Assembly (NCBI GenBank): GCA_022651385.1
Contig: JALCQR010000005.1
Span: 62,001-126,000, forward strand
Length of the DNA stretch: 64,000 nucleotides
Origin: Clostridia bacterium
GTDB taxonomy: Bacteria; Bacillota; Clostridia; Lachnospirales; Anaerotignaceae
Direction: 5' to 3'
Shown here: in pieces, positions 34,520 to 44,249 of the stretch
Layout: the number at the start of each line of letters is the position of its first letter
How positions within the stretch are numbered: position 1 is the first letter of the stretch
Program-made: the position numbers and the translations under genes
Notes under the pieces: generated by a model
Told to the model about the DNA's origin: nothing
What the model saw: only the letters and a program-made list of their open reading frames with translations
The model's database searches: none

Positions 34520-35929
34520 TTAGCTCCTAAACCATTGTACTCCCTGACGAGTATCTTTTATTGTTATACCCATTTGTGATAATTTATCTCTTATTGCGTC
34601 GGCTTTGGCAAAATCTTTGTTTTTCTTTGCCTCTGTTCTTTGTGCTATAAGAGCCTCTATTTCAGATTTGTCACTGTCTTTAATAGCCTCTTTTTCCTTA
34701 TTAATTCCAAGACATTCGGTAAGGTCGGTAAGTGTTTTCATTTCAAGCTCGGCAAATTCTTTAGACATTTTTCCGTCTTTTATATTTTTGTTTATCGATT
34801 TTACAAGCTCGTAAATTGCCGTAATAGCGTCGGCAGTATTAAAATCATCATCCATAGCATTTTCAAACTGCTTAACGTATTTTTCAGTTTCGGCTTTCAT
34901 TTCGTTTTCAGAATCCGTTATATTTCCTGTGCTGTTTTCAATATAGTGCAAAAGGTCGCTGTTGCAGTTTTTGATACGGTCAAGACCGTTTTGAGAAGCC
35001 TGAAGCAGCTCACGGCTGAAATTAAGAGGGCTTCTGTAATGTCCGTTTAAAATAAAGAACCTTATTACGTCATACGGAAATTCCGCTGCAATTTCTCTTA
35101 CAGTAAAAAAATTTCCGAGGGATTTTGACATTTTAACGTTGTCAACCATAATATACGCGTTATGGAGCCAGTATTTTGAAAATTGCTTTCCTGTAGCAGC
35201 TTCGCTTTGAGCTATTTCATTTTCGTGATGAGGAAAAATAAGGTCCTCGCCTCCGCAGTGAATGTCAATTGTATCGCCGAGATATTTTTTAGCCATTACG
35301 GAACATTCAATATGCCAGCCGGGTCTGCCTTCACCCCAAGGCGACTGCCATTTAGGCTCACCCGGTTTAAAAGGTTTCCATAGCACAAAGTCGGTAGGAT
35401 TTTTTTTGGCTTCGTCAAGCTCAACTCTTTCGCTTGCGCCTTCTATAAGCTCGTCAAGTTTCTTTTTTGAAAGCTTTCCGTAATCTTTAAATTTTTTCGT
35501 GTCATAGTATACTGTTCCGTCATGAACATAAGCATAGCCTTTGTCAATAAGAGTCTGTATCATGTCGATTATACCGTCCATTTCTTCAGTTACTCTCGGA
35601 TGATGAGTTGCTCTTTTTACGTTCAGTCCGTCGGCGTCGGTAAAGGCTTCTGTAATATATCTGTTTGCAATTTTGCTCATGGTTGAGTGCTCTTCATTTG
35701 CCTTCTTAATTATTTTATCGTCAACATCTGTAAAATTCTGAATATATGTCACGTCGTATCCTTTGTATTCCAAATAGCGGCGTACAGTGTCAAATACAAC
35801 ATACGGTCTTGCGTTTCCGATATGGATATAATTATAAACAGTAGGACCGCATACATACATTTTTACTTTTCCGGGCTCAAGAGGTACAAATTCTTCTTTT
35901 TTTCGTGTAAGCGTATTATACAGTTTCAT
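34520..35929 (-). CDS. cysS: Cysteinyl-tRNA synthetase
   Basis: Charges tRNA-Cys with cysteine (469 aa). Class I motifs: [18 protein letters not shown] (HIGH) near residue 37 and the KMSKS loop in [19 protein letters not shown]. Zinc ligands include Cys28 in [10 protein letters not shown] and residues in [15 protein letters not shown] and [20 protein letters not shown]. It overlaps cysE by four bases and is under the cysteine T-box, so it should rise when uncharged tRNA-Cys builds up. Confidence 0.97.
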   Translation of the reverse strand: MKLYNTLTRKKEEFVPLEPGKVKMYVCGPTVYNYIHIGNARPYVVFDTVRRYLEYKGYDVTYIQNFTDVDDKIIKKANEEHSTMSKIANRYITEAFTDADGLNVKRATHHPRVTEEMDGIIDMIQTLIDKGYAYVHDGTVYYDTKKFKDYGKLSKKKLDELIEGASERVELDEAKKNPTDFVLWKPFKPGEPKWQSPWGEGRPGWHIECSVMAKKYLGDTIDIHCGGEDLIFPHHENEIAQSEAATGKQFSKYWLHNAYIMVDNVKMSKSLGNFFTVREIAAEFPYDVIRFFILNGHYRSPLNFSRELLQASQNGLDRIKNCNSDLLHYIENSTGNITDSENEMKAETEKYVKQFENAMDDDFNTADAITAIYELVKSINKNIKDGKMSKEFAELEMKTLTDLTECLGINKEKEAIKDSDKSEIEALIAQRTEAKKNKDFAKADAIRDKLSQMGITIKDTRQGVQWFRS

Positions 35930-36603
35930 ATTGCTGCCTCCAATTTGTCTTTGCTGTCTTTATTATCGTCCTTATTTACTCCTTTTTCAAGAGCATCAAC
36001 TCTATTTTTAAGATTATCTATTTCGTCTTGAATAACATCCGGTATTTTAAGCTGGTCAAGAGTATCCGAAGGATGTGCGCTTTCTGAATTTTTCTCGTAA
36101 GATGTACTCCATCTTGCAGGCACGCCAACCGCCGTTACGTTATCCGGAACATTTTTAAGCACAACAGAGCCTGAGCCTATTTTTACATTATTTCCTATTT
36201 TTATAGGACCTAAAACCTTGGCACCGGAACCAATCATAACATTGTTTCCTATAGTCGGGTGTCTTTTGCCAACATCTTTGCCGGTGCCGCCAAGCGTTAC
36301 GCCCTGATAAAGCAAAACATTATCTCCAATTTCGCATGTTTCGCCTATTACAACTCCCATACCGTGGTCAATAAAAAAACCTTTTCCTATCTTAGCTCCC
36401 GGATGTATCTCGATTCCAGTAAGGAATCTTGAAATCTGAGAAATAAGCCTTGCAGTAAAATACATTTTTTTCAGATAAAATTTATGTGCAATCTGGTGGC
36501 TAAGTATTGCCCAGAAGCCTGAATAAAGAAATACTTCAACTGTTTTCTTTATAGCCGGATCTTTTTCTTTTACAACTTTTATTTCTTCACTTATAAATGA
36601 CAT
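35926..36603 (-). CDS. cysE: Serine O-acetyltransferase
   Basis: Makes O-acetylserine from serine and acetyl-CoA, the committed step of cysteine synthesis (225 aa). The left-handed beta-helix of hexapeptide repeats is evident in [37 protein letters not shown] and [20 protein letters not shown], with the catalytic His in FIDHGMG. The C-terminal 40 residues form a charged coiled coil ([20 protein letters not shown]). It is the first gene behind the T-box and supplies substrate to CysK. Confidence 0.95.
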   Translation of the reverse strand: MSFISEEIKVVKEKDPAIKKTVEVFLYSGFWAILSHQIAHKFYLKKMYFTARLISQISRFLTGIEIHPGAKIGKGFFIDHGMGVVIGETCEIGDNVLLYQGVTLGGTGKDVGKRHPTIGNNVMIGSGAKVLGPIKIGNNVKIGSGSVVLKNVPDNVTAVGVPARWSTSYEKNSESAHPSDTLDQLKIPDVIQDEIDNLKNRVDALEKGVNKDDNKDSKDKLEAAI

Positions 36604-36629
36604 ATTAAATTCCTCCCAAATTAGCTGTA

Positions 36630-36845
36630 CAAAAAAAACCGCCTCTGAAAAATTTTCAGAGACGGATAGTTTACCGTGGTTCCACTCTAATTACAGCATA
36701 TACGCTGTCACTCGAATCCTTTAACGCAGGTCACGTCCAAACGGAAACTCCAAAAATGCACTTCGCTGACTTCATCACAGACGGCTTTCAGCACTGCACC
36801 GCCCTCTCTGGGAAAATCTGTCAGTTACTCTTTTTTCTTCACAGT
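36630..36845 (-). promoter_or_regulatory. T-box leader (tRNA-Cys sensing) of cysE-cysS operon
   Basis: Minus-strand leader between ispF and cysE. The T-box sequence GAGTGGAACCACGG (plus 36674-36687) pairs with the tRNA acceptor end; it is followed by a terminator (ACCGCCTCTGAA/TTCAGAGACGG arms, plus 36638-36667, T-run 36631-36637). Stem I occupies roughly 36740-36840, and the specifier is read as TGC (Cys, plus 36758-36760) within GAAGTGCAT. High uncharged tRNA-Cys should stabilise the antiterminator and turn on cysE, cysS and the genes behind them. Confidence 0.92.
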
Positions 36846-36847
36846 CT

Positions 36848-37327
36848 TTAAACAATATTTTTTTCTATTAAACATACACAGTTTGCGGCAATGCCTTCTT
36901 CATGTCCCGTAAAACCGAGACCCTCTTCGGTTGTTGCCTTAACATTAACATTATCAATGTCGATTTTAAGACAATCGGCAATGTTTTTTCTCATAGCGTC
37001 GATATGCGGCCGCATTTTCGGTTTCTGAGCTATAATAGTTGCATCAATATTGATAATAGCATACTTTTTCTGATTAATCAAGTAGGAAACTTTTTCTAAA
37101 AGCTTTAAAGATGAAATACCGCTGTATTTTTCATCGGTATCCGGAAAATGTTTGCCTATGTCGCCCAGCGCCGCAGCACCGAGTATCGAGTCCATTACGG
37201 CATGCAAAAGCACGTCTGCATCGGAATGCCCCAAAAGGCCAAATTCGTAATCAATCTTTACACCGCCTAATATAAGTTTTCGGCCTTTTACAAGACGATG
37301 AACATCGTATCCGTAGCCAATCCGCAT
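36848..37327 (-). CDS. ispF: 2-C-methyl-D-erythritol 2,4-cyclodiphosphate synthase
   Basis: MEP-pathway enzyme (159 aa) forming the cyclic diphosphate precursor of isoprenoids. It starts [20 protein letters not shown] with the metal-binding Asp-x-His, has [20 protein letters not shown] and [16 protein letters not shown], and ends [20 protein letters not shown]. Length is standard. No ispD is fused or adjacent. The T-box begins 2 nt after its stop, so ispF transcription may run into the T-box, or the T-box promoter may lie within ispF. Confidence 0.96.
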   Translation of the reverse strand: MRIGYGYDVHRLVKGRKLILGGVKIDYEFGLLGHSDADVLLHAVMDSILGAAALGDIGKHFPDTDEKYSGISSLKLLEKVSYLINQKKYAIINIDATIIAQKPKMRPHIDAMRKNIADCLKIDIDNVNVKATTEEGLGFTGHEEGIAANCVCLIEKNIV

Positions 37328-37338
37328 TAATTTTCAAC

Positions 37339-37500
37339 TCACTTATTCATTTTTGACATAAACATAGTCATAACAATCATTAAAGCACATAAAATTATGG
37401 CTATAAAAGGCAGTATACTAAAACCCTTTCTGTACATCCTTACAATAGCAATTATCAGTATTAAAACAAACGGTAAAGACATTATTATTTTAGTTTTCAT
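37339..37500 (-). CDS. Small two-helix membrane protein
   Basis: A 53-aa reading frame with ATG at 37500 and TGA at 37339-37341. The product starts MKTKIIMSLPFVLILIIAIV, has a short polar turn RMYRKGFS, then a second hydrophobic stretch LPFIAIILCALMIVMTMFM and ends SKMNK. Two membrane helices with a tight positive loop fit a real small membrane protein. The binding site is weak (GGTAATGGTAAT upstream). It ends 12 nt before ispF, on the same strand, so the two are probably cotranscribed. No function is recognised. Confidence 0.5.
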   Translation of the reverse strand: MKTKIIMSLPFVLILIIAIVRMYRKGFSILPFIAIILCALMIVMTMFMSKMNK

Positions 37501-37687
37501 ATCATATTACCATTACCGGCATTTTAAGCCGCCCCTTCTCTTTGATAATATAATTATACACTAAAATACAGTCACTGTAAAACATAAATACATATTTCGA
37601 CATATATACATATATGTTTTGATTTGTCTGTCTTAATATAACGCATATATATCATTTAAAAATACATTTCCACATGTATTATTTTTG

Positions 37688-38401
37688 TTAAAGTATGCTC
37701 ATATTAAGACTTTTAATGTCGTTTGAAAAAGCTATTACGGCGTCATGAGACAGCTCATTTAAGTCACGGCCGTAATTTTTAAATTTCGCAAGTACGCTGT
37801 CAGGCACCGTTATGGCGTCCACACCAAGTTTTTCGGCTTCAATTATATTATAAAACTCTCTTGTACTTGCCCATAATACCATAAGATTTTTGTTGTCGCG
37901 GCTCATATCAACTGCTTTTTTTACTATAGGCATAGGGTCTGCGCCTGTATCAGCTATTCTTCCTGCAAAAATTGACAAAAAACAAGGTGTATTAGGATTT
38001 ACGTTTTTTATAAAACTTTCAACTTGACTGTCTGTCATAACCGTAGTTATATTGACTTTTATGCCGTCATCAGTAAGTTTTTTTACAAGAGGAACAGTAG
38101 ATTCATACTTTGTGGTCATAGACGGAATTTTAACAAATACATTTTTTCCAAGGCCGCTTATAACCTTTGCTTCTTTTTCCATTGTATTCAAATCATCGGC
38201 AAAAACCTCAAATGAAATAGGCAAATCAGGTATATTTTCAACAATGTTTTTCGCAAAAGCTTTATAATCTTTAACTCCGGCCTTTTTAATAAGAGACGGA
38301 TTAGTCGTAAAACCGCTTACTATGCCGTCCTTATACTGTGCCTTCATCTTATCGGCTTCGGCGCCGTCAGCAAAAATTTTAATCTTGAAATCATATTTCA
38401 T
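37688..38401 (-). CDS. tal: Transaldolase family protein
   Basis: Schiff-base aldolase/transaldolase (237 aa) of the pentose-phosphate pathway or a related fructose-6-phosphate aldolase. Signs: KIFADGAEADKMKAQY, GIVSGFTTNPSLIKKAG, SFEVFADDL, VFVKIP with the Schiff-base Lys, VNITTVMTDSQVESF and LSIFAGRIADTGADP. It is longer than the minimal 215-aa TalC type by about 20 residues. AGGAGG precedes the ATG. It is a lone gene. Transaldolase or aldolase activity cannot be separated by eye. Confidence 0.9.
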   Translation of the reverse strand: MKYDFKIKIFADGAEADKMKAQYKDGIVSGFTTNPSLIKKAGVKDYKAFAKNIVENIPDLPISFEVFADDLNTMEKEAKVISGLGKNVFVKIPSMTTKYESTVPLVKKLTDDGIKVNITTVMTDSQVESFIKNVNPNTPCFLSIFAGRIADTGADPMPIVKKAVDMSRDNKNLMVLWASTREFYNIIEAEKLGVDAITVPDSVLAKFKNYGRDLNELSHDAVIAFSNDIKSLNMSIL

Positions 38402-38551
38402 TTATGTCTCCTCCATTTTCTGCGGTTTCTAATAATATTACACCTTATGAAAAATAATATCAAGAAAAACGCTGATTTACGTTTATTATGCGCCACATGT
38501 GCGTAAGCTAAGCTTGTCTAACATAAACAGTTAAGTATTAATCTCTTAATT

Positions 38552-40870
38552 TTACACTTTCTCATAAATTTTCATACCTACCGCAAGCATATCATCGCGG
38601 CATTTTCCGTTTTGCAGTGCCTTTGCTCTGTTAACCATTTCAGAACAAATATCCGAGGCAGTTCTTTTTCCGGAATTTAATATGTCTTTTAAAAATTCAG
38701 AGCTGTTTTCAATGCAGTCTGTAATTCCGTCCGTTACAAGTATTATCATATCCCCGCCTTCAACTTCAAATCCGGTAATCTCTGGCTCTGCTTTAGACAG
38801 TACGCCCACAGGAAGCGACGAGCTTTTTATTTCCTCTGTATTTCTGCCGTGTATTATAAAAGCCGATGCTCCGCCGTTTTTTATCACTCTTCCTCTTCCG
38901 GAATGCATGTTAATACAGCATATGTCAAGAGTTGTAAACATTTCGTTGTTGTTTTTGCCAAAAAGTATTGAGTTTAAGGCTTCCGACGCTGTTTCGGCCT
39001 GTACTCCGGCTTCGCAGAACAGTCTTAATATGTCTACGGCTTTTTTACTTTCGTCTCTTGCCTGAGTTCCGGAGCCCATTCCGTCCGCAACTGCCGCGGT
39101 TAGCATGCCGTATTCGTTTTCATATACCAAATAACTGTCGCCTGATACCTCAGAGCCGTCCCTGCGGCATGAGGAATAGGCATATTTGTACCCGAAGATA
39201 TCATTTTCTATAAATGCAAGCATACCATCTTTGGCGTCCGTCTGCTTTATTCTTCTCATACTTCTTCCCGAAACAGAGTTAATAAGAGGCAGAAGTTCCG
39301 ATTGCTTAGGCTTTTTCTTGCCTTCCGTAATTCTTATGTTTAGCCTTCCGGCGTTGTCCAAAAATGTAACTACGCTTTTTGTTTTAAACCCTTTATCCTC
39401 AAGCTTCTTTGAAATGTCCGACGAAATTTTTTCTTCTTTTTCACCAAATATAATATCGCATTTTAAATTTGAGAAAATGTCAGCCGCTGAAAAAAGCTGG
39501 TCACTGATTATATTTTTACTGTTTTCAATTTTTTTGTCAATTTTTTCACCGTTTTTCATATCGGAACATATTTTTTCCAAAAATTTAGAAAGTTTGTTTT
39601 GTTTAACACAGTATTTTGAAAAGTCGCTCGGAATTTCATTAATATTTATGTGTCCCTTTCTCTCATACTGCGAAATCATTTCATAAAACGCATGTCCAGT
39701 GTCTACGCTGCGTGTTTTCCAACAGTAAAGACACATCTGACAGTTGTCACACATCTCTTTGGCTGCCACATCAATAAGTCTGTTTGTCTTTTTGCCGTAT
39801 TCGTCGGCGGGTTCATCATTTGTTTTAAACGCCTTGGCAAGGCTTCTTAAAGCCGTAGAAAACTGCTTAACCTTTTCATCTGCCGTTTCCTTTACATTTT
39901 CAACATAATCTGACGGTCCAGTTTTTACGTCAGATACATAATTTATAATACCGCATATAGTTTTTTCGGGAACAGCCATAAACATAAAAGCTCCTACAAC
40001 TGCGCCAAACGCTATATAAAGGTTTGTGTTTATGCCGGTAAAAAAACCGACCGCCGCACAAGATATTGCAAATACAAGCAGCATTTGAGACCGGCTTTTG
40101 CCGAAAAAAATACAAATTGAAGACGAAAACAAAAGCAAAGGCAAAAGAGTAAAATTGCCTGAAAACGCATATATCGATAAACCTGTAGCAATCGAAAACA
40201 ACAAACTGTAAATCATATCGGCATAATATGAGCATATAAGCTGTATAAAAACCGCTATCGCAATGCATATACCGGCAACGTATTTGCCGTATAAGAAGAG
40301 AGAGCCTTCTGCTGCAGATATGTATAAAAGCCAGCAGGTTAAATCTTGGCTTTTTATTTTTCTTCGGCTGCTTATACTCTTAATACATTCCGCAGCGTTT
40401 AAAAATAATATAGTAATAGGAAACACTAAAAGACATTCAAATAAGCCGTTAAAAAACACTCCGGCATCGCCGCTTATTACGGTATCTGTTAGCGCAGCCG
40501 CAAGTGCACAGCCTGAGGAAGTCAAAGCCATAATTTTGGAATTTTTTATTTTTTTGTTCTCAAATATGTATCCGCATATTAAACATAGTATTATGGCAAA
40601 AGCATGTCCGGCTTTAAATTCCGCCCGAGAAAGCATAAGCCCCGCAAATGCGCATAATCCGGCAGGATAAAACACATATCCAAAACAGCTTACGGCTAAA
40701 AGAGACGGTATGCCAAACGGCATTACGCTTCGGTTATACACTGCCGATTGCAGTATAAAGCATGATATGCATACAGATACTCTGCTCAATATTTCAGCTT
40801 TGTTTAAGTTTATTTTCTTGAAATTTTTTATTGTTTTAATCTCCGCATTCGCTTTTTCTGCTGTATTCAA
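38552..40870 (-). CDS. spoIIE: Stage II sporulation protein E (SpoIIE phosphatase)
   Basis: Membrane-bound PP2C phosphatase (772 aa) that dephosphorylates SpoIIAA and so activates sigma-F in the forespore; it also acts at the polar septum. Residues about 25-330 carry roughly ten membrane helices, 330-540 a regulatory region with the Cys cluster CDNCQMCLYCW, and 550-770 the PP2C domain with SGDSYLVYENEYGMLTAAVA and VADGMGSGTQARDESKKAV, then LVTDGITDC. The start is taken as TTG at 40870 because GAGGTGAT sits at the right distance; GTG at 40879 is an alternative. Confidence 0.96.
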   Translation of the reverse strand: MNTAEKANAEIKTIKNFKKINLNKAEILSRVSVCISCFILQSAVYNRSVMPFGIPSLLAVSCFGYVFYPAGLCAFAGLMLSRAEFKAGHAFAIILCLICGYIFENKKIKNSKIMALTSSGCALAAALTDTVISGDAGVFFNGLFECLLVFPITILFLNAAECIKSISSRRKIKSQDLTCWLLYISAAEGSLFLYGKYVAGICIAIAVFIQLICSYYADMIYSLLFSIATGLSIYAFSGNFTLLPLLLFSSSICIFFGKSRSQMLLVFAISCAAVGFFTGINTNLYIAFGAVVGAFMFMAVPEKTICGIINYVSDVKTGPSDYVENVKETADEKVKQFSTALRSLAKAFKTNDEPADEYGKKTNRLIDVAAKEMCDNCQMCLYCWKTRSVDTGHAFYEMISQYERKGHININEIPSDFSKYCVKQNKLSKFLEKICSDMKNGEKIDKKIENSKNIISDQLFSAADIFSNLKCDIIFGEKEEKISSDISKKLEDKGFKTKSVVTFLDNAGRLNIRITEGKKKPKQSELLPLINSVSGRSMRRIKQTDAKDGMLAFIENDIFGYKYAYSSCRRDGSEVSGDSYLVYENEYGMLTAAVADGMGSGTQARDESKKAVDILRLFCEAGVQAETASEALNSILFGKNNNEMFTTLDICCINMHSGRGRVIKNGGASAFIIHGRNTEEIKSSSLPVGVLSKAEPEITGFEVEGGDMIILVTDGITDCIENSSEFLKDILNSGKRTASDICSEMVNRAKALQNGKCRDDMLAVGMKIYEKV

Positions 40871-40972
40871 CACTATCACCTCACTTGATGATTATAATCC
40901 ACAGTAAATAAATAATATGTCGAAACAGCTACGCACTGGAAAATTTTTATATAGATTTCAGTCATAAGAAAT

Positions 40973-41007
40973 AAAAAAAGACAGCAAATTATACTCATCT
41001 GCTGTCT
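40973..41007 (-). terminator. Terminator of the 61-aa ORF
   Basis: AGACAGCA (40979-40986) and TGCTGTCT (41000-41007) arms, followed on the minus strand by a seven-T run, 31 nt after the small gene's stop. It separates that gene from spoIIE. Confidence 0.8.
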
Positions 41008-41037
41008 AATACTTTTTTACTTCAACAACTATATAAA

Positions 41038-41223
41038 TTAATCGTCATAATCATCAAAATCAACGTTTTTAAATTTGTATACTTTAATATTATCTTCTCT
41101 TTTTCTGCTCTTGCCGCTTTTTTTCTTATTTAACTCACTGTGTTTTCTTTTTTCAGCCTCCGCATCCCTTTCAAGTCTTCTTATTCTATCGTATTTGTCA
41201 CATTCAGACATTTTCTTTGACAC
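41038..41223 (-). CDS. Hypothetical small charged protein
   Basis: A 61-aa protein, unrecognised. It starts with GTG (41223) after AGGGGAGAG; another possible start is the ATG four codons on. The sequence is very basic in the middle (DAEAEKRKHSELNKKKSGKS) and acidic at the end (VDFDDYDD), with no membrane segment. A good terminator directly downstream and a good binding site support a real gene. Such Lys-rich small proteins with an acidic tail may bind nucleic acid, but this is a guess. Confidence 0.55.
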   Translation of the reverse strand: MSKKMSECDKYDRIRRLERDAEAEKRKHSELNKKKSGKSRKREDNIKVYKFKNVDFDDYDD

Positions 41224-41390
41224 TTTACTCTCCCCTTGATATTTGTTTTTGTGCTGAACTTTAATACATTAAAATAAAAACATATTATGGTTTTTATATA
41301 TTTTCACTACTTTCGGCAATATAATAATAAAAAAATCTACTTAATTATTGTTCAAAATAATGAAAATGTCAATAATTTATTCAAAATCTC

Positions 41391-41418
41391 TTGATAAATG
41401 CAAAAAAATGTATATACT
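41391..41418 (+). promoter_or_regulatory. Promoter of PAS/HTH regulator gene
   Basis: TTGATA (41391-41396) and TATACT (41413-41418) spaced 16 nt, about 70 nt before the ATG at 41486. Confidence 0.6.
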
Positions 41419-41485
41419 GAAAATATAACTATCGAATAAAATTTAATTGTATTTTAAATACATTTTATTAAGGGAGGAAGATAAA

Positions 41486-42163
41486 ATGAAGCAGAAGCCG
41501 GTTACATTATCAAAAGCAGATTACGCAATACTAAATTCGTATAAAATTTTAGCTGAGGGCCTTGCGGAATATCTTGGTGAAGGTTGTGAAGTAGTAATAC
41601 ACAGTCTCGGAAATCTTGAGCACTCTGTAATAAAAATAATGAATGGACAGCATACCGGTCGTAAAGAGGGGTCACCAATAACTGATTTAGGTCTGTCTAT
41701 GATAAAAAATCTCAGTGACAGCGAATCCTGTCATCATATGGCGTATTTCAATAAAACATCAGACGGAATTCCTTTAAAAAGTTGTTCTATAGCAATAATG
41801 GGTGAAAAAGGTTACGTTATAGGGCTTTTATGTATTAATTATTATCTTAATACGCCGCTTTCGGAATTTCTTTTAAGATTTGATGCAAATAATAATGATA
41901 CACACTCTACAACATTTGCAGAAAGCTTTGTAGATGATGTTGATGAGCTTCTTAAAATATCGCTTAAAGAAGCATCAGATATTGTTTATAATGACCGTAC
42001 AATTACAACATCAAATAAAAACAAGGAAATTATAGCAATATTAAATGACAAGGGTATTTTCAACTTTAAAGATTCAGTTGTTAAAATTGCCGATATGATG
42101 GGCATTTCAAAAAACACCGTCTATATGCATATAAGAAATATTACGAAAAAAGATAACGATTAA
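41486..42163 (+). CDS. YheO/DauR-type transcriptional regulator (PAS_6 + HTH)
   Basis: DNA-binding protein (225 aa). Residues about 8-120 form a YheO-like PAS domain (LNSYKILAEGLAEYLGEGCE, VIHSLGNLEHSVIKIMNG, EKGYVIGLLCINYYLN), and the C-terminal 60 residues an HTH: IIAILNDKGIFNFKDSVVKI, then ADMMGISKNTVYMHIRN. The start at 41486 follows AAGGGAGGAAGATAAA; an in-frame ATG at 41447 lies before the binding site. Relatives control amino-acid or D-amino-acid catabolism genes. No obvious target gene is adjacent. Followed by a strong terminator. Confidence 0.87.
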   Translation: MKQKPVTLSKADYAILNSYKILAEGLAEYLGEGCEVVIHSLGNLEHSVIKIMNGQHTGRKEGSPITDLGLSMIKNLSDSESCHHMAYFNKTSDGIPLKSCSIAIMGEKGYVIGLLCINYYLNTPLSEFLLRFDANNNDTHSTTFAESFVDDVDELLKISLKEASDIVYNDRTITTSNKNKEIIAILNDKGIFNFKDSVVKIADMMGISKNTVYMHIRNITKKDND

Positions 42164-42208
42164 TAAAGATTAGGCAAATACCAAAAATATTAATTAAGAT
42201 TAAAATGT

Positions 42209-42260
42209 AAAAAACGCAGCTTATTGCTATTAAACATAACAATAATAAAGCTGCGTTTTT
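42209..42260 (+). terminator. Terminator of PAS/HTH regulator
   Basis: AAAAACGCAGCTT and AAAGCTGCGTTTTT arms, extended inward by A/T pairs, with a T-run. The remaining bases to 42490 are A+T-rich with nothing recognised. Confidence 0.8.
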
Positions 42261-42496
42261 GTAAAAATACCGGAAAATCTAAACTTTGCAAATAATTGTT
42301 TTAATTGTTTTTATTTAATGCTTTTTTTGTCATTTTGAGACATGATAATTTTCATGGCTGTTATTTATATATAAAATTAATTTTAGCATTTTATTTATTT
42401 TCCTTTTTGCTCTTAAAATAGGCTTAACAGATATGTAAAAATATATAAAAAACTGTAACACTTTTTCTAAATTATAAATATAAAATTACATCCAAG

Positions 42497-42526
42497 AAAG
42501 CCACAGCGGTAAACGCCTGCAGCTTT
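42497..42526 (-). terminator. Possible terminator of fatty-acid operon
   Basis: AAAGCCACAG (42497-42506) and CTGCAGCTTT (42517-42526) form a ten-pair stem with two G-U pairs, 25 nt after the accA stop. The T-run on the minus strand is poor (CTTTCTT), so efficiency is uncertain. Confidence 0.45.
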
Positions 42527-42551
42527 TTAAAGTTTAAATTTAATCATATTT

Positions 42552-43349
42552 TTATTCTTCAAATTCTCCAAACTTCCTAAATCTCTCGTATCTTTCTTTA
42601 AGAAGCTCATCAATAGGTTTTGCACAAAGCACCTTGAATTCCTCAATAAGGTCCTTTTTTATAAAGTCAGTTGTATATTCAACATTGTTTTCTATTCCTT
42701 CCGGTGCTTCGGGTATGATTTTTTCAATAACACCGTTTGCAAGAAGGTCTGTTGCCGTAATTTTCATAAGCTCGGCAGCCTCACTGCTTCTTGAAGGGTC
42801 ACGCCATAATATCGATGCAAAGCCCTCTGGAGAAAGAACGGCATACATTCCGTTTTCAAGCATCCATACTCTGTCTCCGGCAGCCATTGCAAGAGCTCCG
42901 CCGCTTCCGCCTTCGCCTATAAAAATACTTATTATAGGAGTTTTAATTCCTGCCGATTCAAAAAGGCATCTGGCTATAGCCTCGCCCTGACCGCGTTCCT
43001 CGGCGCCTTTTCCGGGATATGCTCCGGAAGTATTTATAAATTCAACAATAGGACGGTGAAATTTTTCTGCCTGTTTCATAAGCCTTATTACTTTTCTGTA
43101 CCCGTCTGGATTGGGAGAACCAAAACGTCTTGATACATTTTCAGCAACGGTATGGCCTTTTTGTATGCCAACTACCGTAACAGGCATCCCGTCAAGTGAC
43201 GCAATACCACCAACCATTGCACAGTCATCGGCAAAACATCTGTCCCCGTGAAACTCTAAAAAATCATCAAATATTTTTTCTATGCAATCAAGTGAAGAAG
43301 GTCTTGAAACTTTTCTGGAATTAAAAAGTATTTCAGAAGCTCTGCTCAT
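42552..43349 (-). CDS. accA: Acetyl-CoA carboxylase carboxyltransferase alpha subunit
   Basis: Alpha half of the carboxyltransferase (265 aa) that moves CO2 from biotin to acetyl-CoA to give malonyl-CoA. Signs: FLEFHGDRCFADDCAMVGGI, GIQKGHTVAENVSRRFG, EFINTSGAYPGKGAEERGQG and IFIGEGGSGGALAMAAGDRV. The ATG at 43349 has GGAGG nine bases upstream; a TTG nine bases earlier is also in frame. Last gene of the fab/acc operon, one base after accD. Confidence 0.96.
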   Translation of the reverse strand: MSRASEILFNSRKVSRPSSLDCIEKIFDDFLEFHGDRCFADDCAMVGGIASLDGMPVTVVGIQKGHTVAENVSRRFGSPNPDGYRKVIRLMKQAEKFHRPIVEFINTSGAYPGKGAEERGQGEAIARCLFESAGIKTPIISIFIGEGGSGGALAMAAGDRVWMLENGMYAVLSPEGFASILWRDPSRSSEAAELMKITATDLLANGVIEKIIPEAPEGIENNVEYTTDFIKKDLIEEFKVLCAKPIDELLKERYERFRKFGEFEE

Positions 43350-43350
43350 T

Positions 43351-44235
43351 TTAATCAACCTCCTTCGGACAATGAAGCTTTAAAATAGTGACAAGAGTGC
43401 TTTTCATGTTGCGTCTATCTACAATCTTGTCTACAAAACCATGTTCCATCTGAAATTCAGCGCTTTGAAAATCAGGAGGAAGCTTTTCATTTATAGTGCC
43501 TTCAATAACACGTCTTCCGGCAAAACCAAGTATGGATTTAGGTTCGGCAAGTATAATATCGCCTAAATTTGCAAAGCTTGCGCTTACGCCGCCTGTTGTA
43601 GGGTCTGTTATAACCGAAACATATAAAAGCCCTGCATCGCTGTGTTTTCTAACGGCGGCTGATGTTTTGGCCATCTGCATTAAGGATATTATGCCTTCCT
43701 GCATTCTTGCTCCGCCGGATGTGGTAAAAATAATCATAGGCAGTTTCATTTCAGTTGATTTTTCTATTGCTCTTGTAATTTTTTCGCCTACAACCGAACC
43801 CATTGAGCCCATCATAAAATTACTGTCCATTACGGCAATAATAGCCTTATATCCGCCTATGGTACATTTTCCTGTAACCACTCCGTCTTTAAGGCCGCTT
43901 TTTTCTCTTGCTTTTTCAAGCACTTTTTCATAATCCGGATAGCCCATAGGATTTTTTGCCGTCATATCGGCGTCAAATTCTTCAAAGCTTCCCTCATCGC
44001 ATGTAATATTTAGCCTGTCTCTGGCACCTATGCGGAAATGTCCACCGCATTTTGGACATATTTGAAATTCATCCATTTCTTTTTTGTAAATGGTTGATGA
44101 ACAATGTCTGCATTTTACCCATAAACCATTGGGTATTATAGGACTGTCGGAATAATCTTCCTCAGCTCTTGCATGACGATTGTACTGTGCGGTTTTGCCG
44201 AGAGGTATATAATTTTTCTTTTTAAAGAGATTCAT
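43351..44235 (-). CDS. accD: Acetyl-CoA carboxylase carboxyltransferase beta subunit
   Basis: Zinc-containing beta half of the carboxyltransferase (294 aa). The N-terminal zinc ribbon has four Cys (CRHCSSTIYKKEMDEF, then ICPKCGGHFRIG). The crotonase-like core has VMDSNFMMGSMGSVVGEKIT, TTSGGARMQEGIISLMQMAK and DPTTGGVSASFANLGDIILA. Pairs with AccA, encoded directly after it. Confidence 0.97.
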   Translation of the reverse strand: MNLFKKKNYIPLGKTAQYNRHARAEEDYSDSPIIPNGLWVKCRHCSSTIYKKEMDEFQICPKCGGHFRIGARDRLNITCDEGSFEEFDADMTAKNPMGYPDYEKVLEKAREKSGLKDGVVTGKCTIGGYKAIIAVMDSNFMMGSMGSVVGEKITRAIEKSTEMKLPMIIFTTSGGARMQEGIISLMQMAKTSAAVRKHSDAGLLYVSVITDPTTGGVSASFANLGDIILAEPKSILGFAGRRVIEGTINEKLPPDFQSAEFQMEHGFVDKIVDRRNMKSTLVTILKLHCPKEVD

Positions 44236-44249
44236 TTAGATGTCACCTG

